DNA of 5,700 nt from DASYUM01 sp036001225 (GTDB taxonomy: Bacteria > Methylomirabilota > Methylomirabilia > Rokubacteriales > DASRDR01): positions 1 to 5,700 of the forward strand of contig DASYUM010000240.1 in NCBI GenBank assembly GCA_036001225.1, read 5' to 3'. Shown here piece after piece: positions 1 through 5,700 of this stretch; position 1 is the first letter of the stretch; the number at the start of each line of letters is the position of its first letter. The position numbers and the translations under genes are program-made. Below the pieces are notes generated by a model. It did no database searches and was not told the DNA's origin. It was given only the letters and a program-made list of their open reading frames with translations.

Positions 1-432
1 GAAGCCCATCGTCCACGGGAAGTTCTTGGGGTCGTTACACTTCGTGGCACCGGTCGCCACGAACAGATGCGGCACCTTCTACGCGTTGACGTACTTGTGG
101 ATGGCGCTGTTGGTGGGCGTGCCGAGGGTCTGGAAGAGCAGCAGGACCTGGTCCTGCTCGACGAGCCGGCGCACCATCTCGACCGCCTTGGGCGGGCTGT
201 AGCTGTCGTCGTAGGTGATGTAGTTGACCTTGCGGCCGTTGATTCCGCCTTCGGCGTTGACCTTCGTGAAGTAGGCGCCGATCGCCTTGCCAATGGTGCC
301 GTAGGCGGAGGCGGGGCCGCTGTAGGGGTTGGTGTTGCCGACCTTGATCTCGGTCGGGGCCTGGGCGGCGGCCGGCGCGGTCAGCGCGAGCGCCACCATC
401 CCGGCGAGCGCGAGCACGAGGCTTCTTCTCAT
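1..432 (-). pseudogene. livK: LivK-type periplasmic binding protein with in-frame TAG, 3' end outside the window
   Basis: Periplasmic ligand-binding protein (Peripla_BP_6, type I fold) of the HAAT importer. The ATG at 432 overlaps the livM stop and follows AGGAGG by 5 bases. Residues 1-23 or 1-25 form a Sec signal peptide: MRRS, a hydrophobic core, then an AAAQA cleavage region. The mature part starts with IKVGNTNPYSGPASAYGTIG at 29-48, and GGINGRKVNYITYDDSYSPP at 62-81 is also classic family sequence. After residue 117 (HKYVNA) comes TAG at 81-79. The same frame then continues 26 codons to the window edge with family-like sequence (KVPHLFVATGATK, then DPKNFPWTMG). Family members are about 380-430 residues, so the 117-residue product could not bind ligand. 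From memory, homologues have Lys or a similar residue at the TAG position and Trp where this frame has Cys (TGT at 39-37). The cause could be a nonsense mutation, a sequence error or readthrough. Confidence 0.8.
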
Positions 433-1451
433 GGGGACCTCCTGTTTGGGCGAGTGAGCCGGCGCCAGAGGAGCCGGAGGGAGCCGGCGATCCCTCGCGG
501 CATCGCGTACATGAAGACGATGAGAAAGACGCCGTAGATGGCCCAGGGGGCCGCCTTGGAGATGTCCTGGGCCCAGTTGGGCACGAACTGGATGAAGAGG
601 GCCCCGAAGATGGCGCCGGAGATCGAGGCCAGCCCGCCGATCACGATCCCGACCAGGAAGGTGATGGAGAGGAAGACGTTGAACGCGTCGGGGGCGACGA
701 AGGCGATCGCGAGCGCGGAGAGCGCCCCCGCCACCCCGGTGTAGGCGGCGCTCACCCCGAAGGTGAGCGACTTGTAGAGGGCGCTGTTGATGCCCATGGC
801 CTCGGCCGCGATCGGGTTGTCCCGGATGGCGACCAGGGCGCGGCCGGTGCGGCCGCGGAGGAGGTTCCAGGCCAGGACGACCAGGGCGAGGAGCACGGCC
901 AGGCTGACGAGATACAGCCACTGGTCGGCGGTCAGCGGGAGCCCGAGCGGGGCCGCCGGCTTGCTGAGGACGATCCCCTGCGAGCCCCCGGTCCAGTGCT
1001 CGAAGTACTTGAGGATCTGGGGGACGGCCAGGGCGAGCGCGAAGGTGGCCAGCGCGAGGTAGAGGCCTTCCAGACGGAGGGCCGGGATGCCGAAGAGGAA
1101 GCCCACCACCAGGCACAGGAGGGCGGCGGCGGGGATCGTCCAGCCGTAGGGGATCGACCACCGGTCGATCATGACGGCCGCCGTGTAGGCGCCGACGGCG
1201 TAGAAGGCGCCGTGGCCGAGCGAGATCTGGCCGTTGTAGCCGGTCAGGATGTTGAGCCCGAGGAGCGCCATCGCGTAGATGAAGACCTGGGTGAACTGGA
1301 AGAGGCGGAAGTCGCTCAGCGTGAACGGCAGCACGCCGGCCACCACCAGCACGGCCAGCCAGCCGGCCAGGGTCCACCGCCACGGCGCCACCCGGGCCCA
1401 GCGGATCTCGGCCGCCCGCGCGACGGCCGGCGTGGAGACGTGATCGGCCAC
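429..1451 (-). CDS. livM: LivM-type branched-chain amino acid ABC transporter permease
   Basis: Partner permease of LivH, 340 residues. It has a cytoplasmic N-terminal tail of about 25 residues and membrane segments at about 27-44, 52-70, 82-95, 106-124, 128-146, 178-198, 230-252, 258-290 and 302-318. Diagnostic LivM blocks: NGQISLGHGAFYAVGAYTAA at 73-92; the ATPase-contact loop GRALVAIRDNPIAAEAMGI at 203-221; and GGLASISGAIFGA at 272-284. The start codon is GTG at 1451, 4 bases after the livH TAG. No ATG lies before the first membrane helices, so GTG is the best start although no Shine-Dalgarno sequence is obvious. The C-terminal tail is basic (LLWRRLTRPNRR). Its last codons carry the strong ribosome-binding site for livK, and its TGA overlaps the livK ATG (ATGA). 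Substrate cannot be inferred beyond the HAAT range of branched-chain amino acids, amides, urea and related ligands. Confidence 0.95.
   Translation of the reverse strand: MADHVSTPAVARAAEIRWARVAPWRWTLAGWLAVLVVAGVLPFTLSDFRLFQFTQVFIYAMALLGLNILTGYNGQISLGHGAFYAVGAYTAAVMIDRWSIPYGWTIPAAALLCLVVGFLFGIPALRLEGLYLALATFALALAVPQILKYFEHWTGGSQGIVLSKPAAPLGLPLTADQWLYLVSLAVLLALVVLAWNLLRGRTGRALVAIRDNPIAAEAMGINSALYKSLTFGVSAAYTGVAGALSALAIAFVAPDAFNVFLSITFLVGIVIGGLASISGAIFGALFIQFVPNWAQDISKAAPWAIYGVFLIVFMYAMPRGIAGSLRLLWRRLTRPNRRSP
438..443 (-). promoter_or_regulatory. Strong Shine-Dalgarno sequence for the livK-type gene
   Basis: The minus strand reads AGGAGG here, 5 bases before the ATG at 432, inside the last codons of livM. 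It is the only full consensus ribosome-binding site that sets a start in this window, since the other junctions lean on stop/start coupling. A stronger site on the binding-protein gene fits the usual need for an excess of periplasmic binding protein over membrane components. Confidence 0.85.
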
Positions 1452-1455
1452 GGGG

Positions 1456-2337
1456 CTACACCCGGTGGACGACCGCGCGGCCGAACAGCCCGCTGGGCTT
1501 CACCAGCAGCACGACCAGGATGAGCGCCAGGGCGACGGTGAGCTTCAGCTCGGTGCCGATGAACCACACGTACGTCCCCACCAGGTTCTCGATCACGCCG
1601 ACCAGCAGTCCGCCCAGCACCGCCCCGCACGGGCTCGTGAAACCGCCGAGGGTGGCCGAGGCGAAGGCGTAGATGAGGATGCCGCTCATCATGTTGGGGT
1701 CGAGGAAGACCTTGGGCGCGACCATGAGCCCGGCCACCGCGCCCACCAGCGCGGCCAGCCCCCAGCCGAGGGCCAGCATCCAGCCGACCCGCACGCCGCA
1801 CAGGCGGCTGGAGACCGGGTTCTGGGCGGCGGCTCGCATGGCCAGTCCGAGCGGGGTGTGGCGGAAGAACACGTAGAGGAGGGCGAGGACGACCAGGGTC
1901 ACGCCGATGGCGCCCACGTCGTGGGCCCCGAAGACGACGGCGCCGAGGGTGATCGGCCGCTCGGGGAACGGACTCGGAAACGGCTTCTGGATGTAGCTGT
2001 AGATCCAGCCGGCCAGGCTGTTGAAGATGACCAGGAGGCCGATGCACACGATGACGATGGCCAGGATGGGCGCGTTCTCGACCGGGCGGATGACGAGCCG
2101 CTCGATCAGCAGCCCGCCGACGAAGGCGATCGCCAGCGTGCCGGCGAAGGCCAGCCAGTAAGGGAGGCCGGCCTGGAGCATCGACCAGGCGAGGTAGGTG
2201 CTGAACATCGCCATCTCGCCCTGGGCGAAGTTCACGACATCGGTCGCCTGGTAGATCATCACCAGCGCCAGGGCCAGGCTGCCGTAGATGCCGCCGGTGG
2301 CCAGTCCCGACACGACCTGCTGGAGGAAGGTGTCCAT
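1456..2337 (-). CDS. livH: LivH-type branched-chain amino acid ABC transporter permease
   Basis: Inner-membrane permease of the HAAT importer, 293 residues, full length for LivH. The N-terminus has the family pattern GLATGGIYGSLALALVMIY followed by NFAQGEM at 36-42. Hydrophobic segments lie at about 12-30, 60-78, 90-110, 142-158, 186-206, 220-256 (broken by GGFTSPCGA at 231-239) and 264-280. The cytoplasmic loop that contacts the ATPase is at about 161-182 (TPLGLAMRAAAQNP and onward). GGFTSPCGAVLGGLLVGVIE at 231-250 is the second conserved LivH block. The ATG at 2337 follows the livF stop by 9 bases without a strong Shine-Dalgarno sequence. The stop codon is TAG, and the protein ends where the family normally ends (KPSGLFGR, then a few residues). 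TAG is therefore read as a stop in this gene, which bears on the in-frame TAG in livK. Confidence 0.95.
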   Translation of the reverse strand: MDTFLQQVVSGLATGGIYGSLALALVMIYQATDVVNFAQGEMAMFSTYLAWSMLQAGLPYWLAFAGTLAIAFVGGLLIERLVIRPVENAPILAIVIVCIGLLVIFNSLAGWIYSYIQKPFPSPFPERPITLGAVVFGAHDVGAIGVTLVVLALLYVFFRHTPLGLAMRAAAQNPVSSRLCGVRVGWMLALGWGLAALVGAVAGLMVAPKVFLDPNMMSGILIYAFASATLGGFTSPCGAVLGGLLVGVIENLVGTYVWFIGTELKLTVALALILVVLLVKPSGLFGRAVVHRV

Positions 2338-2346
2338 CGGCGGGCG

Positions 2347-3056
<710 letters not shown>

Positions 3057-3060
<4 letters not shown>

Positions 3061-3080
3061 CAGGCGGCCGCGCCCAGGTA
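3057..3080. repeat. 24-bp direct repeat, copy at the livF start
   Basis: Exact copy of 3230-3253. On the minus strand it reads the six codons for YLGAAA, TGA, and the overlapping ATG that starts livF. Removing the 173-base unit would place the livG stop directly on the livF start as TGATG, which is the junction expected for a coupled livG-livF pair. That makes the uninterrupted junction the likely ancestral state. Confidence 0.9.
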
Positions 3081-3233
3081 CAGTCGGAGGGGGGCTGCGC
3101 CCCCCTCCGAGACCCGGCGTTGCGGGGGCAAAGCCCGCGCGCGGAGCGCTTCGGCCCCGAGCGTGGCGGCCGACCCGGGATCGTCGGCGTGGCCTGGAAG
3201 CCGACACGGAGGCGGTCCCATAACGACGCGCAT
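3060..3233 (-). CDS. 57-codon open frame in the livG-livF insert, doubtful protein
   Basis: The frame starts with the ATG that overlaps the livG stop (TGATG) and ends with a TGA that overlaps the livF ATG, again as TGATG. It would encode 57 residues beginning MRVVMGPPPC and ending LYLGAAA. The last six residues are identical to the LivG C-terminus because the frame ends inside the repeated 24 bp. The middle is rich in Pro, Arg, Ala and Gly, has no membrane helix or known motif, and lies over dense inverted repeats. It may therefore be an accidental frame in a palindromic element. Ribosomes finishing livG could nevertheless re-initiate here and pass on to livF, so the frame may matter as a coupling leader even if the peptide has no function. 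No family was recognised. In DNA this GC-rich, a stop-free run of 57 codons is not itself evidence for a gene. Confidence 0.3.
3081..3229. mobile_element. Candidate small palindromic insertion between livG and livF
   Basis: These 149 bases lie between the two 24-bp direct repeats and separate two genes that normally abut. They contain no transposase. They are packed with inverted repeats: a 12-bp stem at 3084-3110, a bulged stem at 3122-3138 (loop aaa), a short stem at 3147-3163, and a 6-bp stem at 3169-3174/3183-3188. This is the look of a REP- or MITE-like non-autonomous element. The flanking repeat is longer than usual target-site duplications, so the insertion mechanism is open. The mobile nature is inferred from structure only. 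Confidence 0.45.
3084..3110. repeat. 12-bp perfect GC-rich hairpin inside the livG-livF insert
   Basis: Arm 3084-3095 (tcggaggggggc) is the exact reverse complement of 3099-3110, with a 3-base loop tgc at 3096-3098. It is followed by no U-run on either strand, so it is not a standard terminator. In the transcript it lies 24 bases upstream of the livF ATG, close enough to affect re-initiation or RNA processing between livG and livF. Such near-perfect GC hairpins are typical of REP-like dispersed repeats. Confidence 0.75.
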
Positions 3234-3253
3234 CAGGCGGCCGCGCCCAGGTA
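3230..3253. repeat. 24-bp direct repeat, copy at the livG 3' end
   Basis: Exact 24-base match to 3057-3080, offset by 173 bases. On the minus strand it carries the last six sense codons of livG (YLGAAA), the TGA, and the overlapping ATG with one further base. Together with the other copy it brackets 149 bases that have no counterpart in ordinary liv operons. It could be a long target-site duplication or the footprint of a duplication plus insertion. Confidence 0.9.
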
Positions 3254-3997
3254 GGCCCGGACCACTTCGGGGTCGCGCTGCACCTCGGCCGGGGTGCCCT
3301 CGGCGATCTTCCGACCGAAGTTGAGCACGACGACCCGATCGGAGACCTGCATGACCAGCCCCATGTGGTGCTCGACCAGCAGGACGGTGACCCGGCGGTC
3401 GTCGCGGATGGCCCGGATCAGGTGGGCGAGCACGCCGACCTCCTCGTGGTTCAGTCCGCTGGCCGGCTCGTCGAGGAGGAGGAGCGTCGGCCGGCTGGCC
3501 AGCGCTCGGGCCAGCTCGACGCGCTTGAGGGTGCCGTAGGGCAGCCCGGCGGCCGGATGGTTGGCGACGGCGGCGAGGTCGAGGAAGGCGATCAGCTCCC
3601 GGGCGAGCTGCCGGAGCGCGCGCTCTTCCTGGGCGACCCACGGCAGGCAGAGCGCGTTGGAGAGGAAATCGCTGCGGGTGCCGCCGTGGGCGCCGACCAT
3701 CACGTTCTGGAGCACGGTCAGGGTGGGAAAGAGCGCCAGGTTCTGGAACGTGCGGCCGATCCCGAGGGCGGCGATCCGGTGGGGAGGCAGCTCGAGCAGC
3801 GGCTGACCCCGGAAGCGGATCTCCCCGCGATCGGGCGTGTAGAGGCGGCTCAGGCAGTTGAACAGCGTCGTCTTGCCGGCGCCGTTGGGGCCGATGAGGC
3901 CGACGATCCGTCCGGCGTCCATCTCGAACGAGACGCCGTCGAGCGCGACGATGCCGCCGAAACGCATCGTCACCTCGGAGACCGCCAGGAGCGTCAT
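3233..3997 (-). CDS. livG: LivG-type branched-chain amino acid ABC transporter ATPase
   Basis: Cytoplasmic ATPase of a HAAT-family (branched-chain amino acid/amide-type) importer, 254 residues, normal for LivG. It would pair with LivF and dock on LivH/LivM. Visible motifs: Walker A GPNGAGKTT at 36-44; Q-loop in GRTFQNLALF with Gln85; ABC signature region LPYGTLKRVELARAL at 152-166, the LivG form in place of LSGGQ; Walker B LLLLDEP at 172-178; D-loop SGLN at 180-183; and the switch histidine in VEHHM (His210). The C-terminal EGTPAEVQRDPEVVRAYLG is classic for LivG. The ATG at 3997 follows a GGGAG at 4006-4002 and matches the family N-terminus. Its stop TGA overlaps a downstream ATG as TGATG, but that ATG opens the small inserted frame and not livF. 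The last codons and the stop recur 173 bases downstream. Substrate is not determined by the ATPase. Confidence 0.96.
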   Translation of the reverse strand: MTLLAVSEVTMRFGGIVALDGVSFEMDAGRIVGLIGPNGAGKTTLFNCLSRLYTPDRGEIRFRGQPLLELPPHRIAALGIGRTFQNLALFPTLTVLQNVMVGAHGGTRSDFLSNALCLPWVAQEERALRQLARELIAFLDLAAVANHPAAGLPYGTLKRVELARALASRPTLLLLDEPASGLNHEEVGVLAHLIRAIRDDRRVTVLLVEHHMGLVMQVSDRVVVLNFGRKIAEGTPAEVQRDPEVVRAYLGAAA

Positions 3998-4004
3998 CCC
4001 GCTC

Positions 4005-4029
4005 CCGCTCCCTCCCCCGGAGGGAGCGG
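4005..4029 (-). repeat. Perfect 11-bp inverted repeat between the dpp and liv genes
   Basis: Left arm 4005-4015 (ccgctccctcc) and right arm 4019-4029 are exact reverse complements around a 3-base loop at 4016-4018. The repeat sits 20 bases after the dppC-type stop and 7 bases before the livG ATG in the 52-base gap. In the minus-strand transcript no U-run follows, so it is not a canonical intrinsic terminator. The 3' arm contains GGAGG (4015-4011) 13 bases before the livG start, and a second purine stretch GGGAG (4006-4002) overlaps its edge. Folding could therefore mask the ribosome-binding region of livG or protect the 3' end of the upstream message. The structure is seen; its function is inferred. 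Confidence 0.7.
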
Positions 4030-4049
4030 ATGAATCCGTCGCTGCGTAC

Positions 4050-4952
4050 TCACTGGGTCCGCAGGCGGGGGTCGAGGGCGTCGCGGAGCGAGTCGCCGAA
4101 GAGGTTGAAGGCGAAGACGGCCAGGCTGATGGCCAGCCCGGGGAAGATCGCCATCCAGGGGGCCGCCTCGGCGAACTGGACGGCGGCCCCGCGGAGCATG
4201 AGCCCCCAGGCCGGCGTCGGCTCGGCCACCCCGAGGCCGAGGAACGACAGCGAGGCTTCGAGCAGGATGGCCTGCCCGAGGTAGGCGGTGAGCATGATGA
4301 GGTAGGGGGCCATCACGTTGGGGAGCATGTGGCGGAGGATGATCCGCCGGTGGCGGAAGCCGGCGGCCCGGGCGGCGTCCACGTAGGGCATCTCGCGGAT
4401 GGCGAGCGCGCTCGAGCGCGCGACCAGCGCCGCCCGCGGGATCATGGGAATCGTGATGGCCAGGATCACGTTGACGATGCCCGTCCCGAGGATGGAGACG
4501 ACGGCCAGGGCCAGGATGATCAGCGGGAAGGCGAGGAAGATGTCCATGACCCGCTGGAGCAAGAGGTCCACCCGCCCGCCGAAGTAGGCGCTGGTCACGC
4601 CCAGGACCGCGCCCAGGGTGGCGCCGAAGAAGGCGCAGGCGAAGCCGACCAGCATCGCGGTGCGCGAGCCGTAGACGATGCGGGCGAGGACGTCGCGGCC
4701 GAAGGCGTCGGTGCCGAGCCAGTGGGCGCGGGTCGGCGCCGCCAGCATGGCCCCGTAGTCGGTGGTGATGGGATCATAGGGCGCCAGGACGTCGGCGCCC
4801 AGCGCGACCACCAGGTTGAGGACGACGATGGCGGCCCCGATGGCCCCCAGCGGCCGGGCCCGGGTGAACTCGAGGGCGGCGTGCCACCACCGCCGGCGCT
4901 CCTCGACGGCCGGGATCTCGGCGACGGAGTCGATTGGCCGGCCGATGGCCAT
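4050..4952 (-). CDS. DppC-type ABC transporter permease
   Basis: Second inner-membrane permease of a peptide/nickel-type importer, 300 residues, the normal length for DppC/OppC. The ATG at 4952 was chosen because it overlaps the upstream permease stop as TAATG and gives the expected short cytoplasmic N-terminus. The frame stays open further upstream but would run through the other permease gene. Features: a first hydrophobic helix at about 36-56; the family signature HWLGTDAFGRDVLARIVYG at 78-95; further membrane segments at about 98-120, 136-158, 160-178, 214-236 and 266-286; and the EAA loop at about 190-211 (YVDAARAAGFRHRRIILRHM), which docks on the ATPase. It ends with SLRDALDPRLR, as is usual. 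No Shine-Dalgarno sequence is evident, so translation is probably coupled. In many dpp operons the ATPases DppD and DppF follow. Here the next genes are Liv-type ATPases, so this pair's own ATPases and binding protein are either upstream of the window or elsewhere. Confidence 0.95.
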   Translation of the reverse strand: MAIGRPIDSVAEIPAVEERRRWWHAALEFTRARPLGAIGAAIVVLNLVVALGADVLAPYDPITTDYGAMLAAPTRAHWLGTDAFGRDVLARIVYGSRTAMLVGFACAFFGATLGAVLGVTSAYFGGRVDLLLQRVMDIFLAFPLIILALAVVSILGTGIVNVILAITIPMIPRAALVARSSALAIREMPYVDAARAAGFRHRRIILRHMLPNVMAPYLIMLTAYLGQAILLEASLSFLGLGVAEPTPAWGLMLRGAAVQFAEAAPWMAIFPGLAISLAVFAFNLFGDSLRDALDPRLRTQ

Positions 4953-5700
4953 TATCTGAAGCGAATCCGCGGATCGATCCAGGCGTAGGTCAGATCGACC
5001 AGGAAGTTCACGAAGATGAACACGAAGGCCACGAGCATCACCAGGGCCTGGACGAGCGTGTAGTCGCGGTGGGCGACGGCCTCCACGAACAGCATGCCGA
5101 GCCCGTTCAGGTTGAAGACCTGCTCGGTGACGACCAGCCCGCCCATCAGGAACGCGAACTCGAGGGCGATCACGGTCAGGACCGGCAGCATCGCGTTCTT
5201 GAGCGCGTGCCGGGACAGGATCAGCTTCTCCCACACCCCCTTGGCCCGGGCGGTGCGGATGTAGTCCTCGCGGAGGACCTCCAGCATGGCCGAGCGGGTC
5301 ATGCGGGTCGCCACCGCCGAGTAGCGGTAGCCGACGGCGAGGGCCGGCCACACGAGCTGGGCGAGGTTCTGCCAGGGGTCGACCCAGAACGGCGTGTAGA
5401 CCATGGGAGGCAGCCAGTGGAAGAGGATGAGGAGCGCGAGGATGAACAGGATGCCGAGCCAGAACGACGGCGTGGCCAGCCCGGCGATGGAGAAGATCCG
5501 GACCGCGTAGTCCACCCACGTATCCTGCCGGAGCGCGGCCAGCACACCGAGCGGGATGGCCAAGAGGATCGCGATGATGGTGGCCATCACCGCCAGCTGG
5601 AGGCTCAGCGCGAAGCGCAGCCGGATCTCCTCCAGGATGGGGGCCCCCGTCCACATGGAGGTGCCGAAGTTGAAGCGGAGGAGGCCCCCCATCCACTCGG
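4952..5700 (-). CDS. DppB-type ABC transporter permease, 5' end outside the window
   Basis: Inner-membrane permease of the peptide/nickel importer family (DppB/OppB/NikB, binding-protein-dependent transport fold). It forms half of the channel with the next gene. About 249 codons are visible and the frame is open to the window edge. The first ATG (5692) is probably internal: the Gly-Gly-Leu-Leu...Asn-Phe-Gly-Thr-Ser stretch there normally lies some 75-80 residues into this family, so the first membrane helix and its following periplasmic segment are missing. Counting from that Met, hydrophobic segments fall at about 30-54, 67-92, 167-190 and 212-235. The cytoplasmic EAA loop that contacts the ATPase is at about 143-170 (YIRTARAKGVWEKLILSRHA, then LKNAMLP). 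The C-terminus DLTYAWIDPRIRF is typical. The stop TAA overlaps the next start by one base (TAATG), which indicates translational coupling. The family call is firm. The substrate (peptide, nickel, glutathione or other) cannot be read from the permease. Confidence 0.93.
   Translation of the reverse strand, partial: EWMGGLLRFNFGTSMWTGAPILEEIRLRFALSLQLAVMATIIAILLAIPLGVLAALRQDTWVDYAVRIFSIAGLATPSFWLGILFILALLILFHWLPPMVYTPFWVDPWQNLAQLVWPALAVGYRYSAVATRMTRSAMLEVLREDYIRTARAKGVWEKLILSRHALKNAMLPVLTVIALEFAFLMGGLVVTEQVFNLNGLGMLFVEAVAHRDYTLVQALVMLVAFVFIFVNFLVDLTYAWIDPRIRFR

Noticed and set aside
152..166. LivG signature LPYGTLKR differing from LSGGQ (residue numbers, gene at 3233-3997) as a defect
   Set aside because: LivG proteins characteristically have LPYG-type signatures, so this is a family feature.
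157..197. LivF Gln195 in place of the ABC switch histidine (residue numbers, gene at 2347-3060) as a defect
   Set aside because: VEQNA is the normal LivF form of this motif, so it is not an anomaly.
3061..3207. Upstream GTG start at 3207 that would lengthen LivF by 49 residues
   Set aside because: The extra residues are Arg/Pro/Gly-rich sequence from the inserted segment and do not match the LivF N-terminus. The ATG at 3060 fits the family and the TGATG overlap.
4005..4029. Intrinsic terminator between the dpp and liv genes
   Set aside because: The stem is good, but the transcript continues GAGCGGG and then the livG ATG, with no U-run. It is kept only as an inverted repeat.
3858..4988. 376-codon open frame on the plus strand opposite the DppC-type gene
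   Set aside because: It is a low-complexity shadow antisense to a well-supported permease.
4953..5696. Open extension upstream of the DppC-type start in the same frame
   Set aside because: It runs through the DppB-type gene out of frame and is low in complexity. The ATG at 4952 gives a full 300-residue DppC.

Overview
The window is high-GC bacterial DNA, and every real gene lies on the minus strand, so transcription runs from right to left. It holds parts of two ABC importers of the Gram-negative type. No phylogenetic marker is present. The composition, the tight gene packing and the style of the LivK-type protein would fit a soil or groundwater lineage such as Rokubacteria/Methylomirabilota or a high-GC proteobacterium, but this placement is only a guess.

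In transcription order, the window opens inside a DppB-type peptide/nickel-family permease (4952-5700, its first part lies outside the window). The partner DppC-type permease follows (4050-4952), with stop and start overlapping as TAATG. A 52-base gap with a perfect 11-bp inverted repeat then separates this pair from a complete branched-chain-amino-acid-type (HAAT/Liv) import cluster. That cluster is LivG ATPase (3233-3997), LivF ATPase (2347-3060), LivH permease (1456-2337), LivM permease (429-1451, GTG start) and a LivK-type periplasmic binding protein (1-432, runs off the left edge). The Liv genes are spaced 9 and 4 bases apart or overlap, which indicates one operon. LivG and LivF would power the LivH/LivM channel, and LivK would deliver the ligand. 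No ATPase or binding protein for the Dpp pair is visible here.

Two things break the ordinary picture. First, the livK frame carries an in-frame TAG (79-81) after 117 codons. The same frame continues past it, without another stop, into recognisable family sequence up to the window edge. This is a nonsense mutation, a base-call error or a readthrough site. Second, livG and livF are separated by an insertion-like segment bounded by a 24-bp perfect direct repeat (3057-3080 and 3230-3253). The repeat carries the last codons of livG, its stop and the livF start. The segment is rich in inverted repeats and encodes an open 57-codon frame linked to both neighbours by TGATG overlaps. It looks like a small palindromic element that landed in a coupled stop/start junction without breaking the coupling.

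No tRNA, rRNA, CRISPR array, transposase, recognisable promoter or canonical intrinsic terminator was seen. Long open frames on the plus strand are GC-rich shadows of the minus-strand genes.
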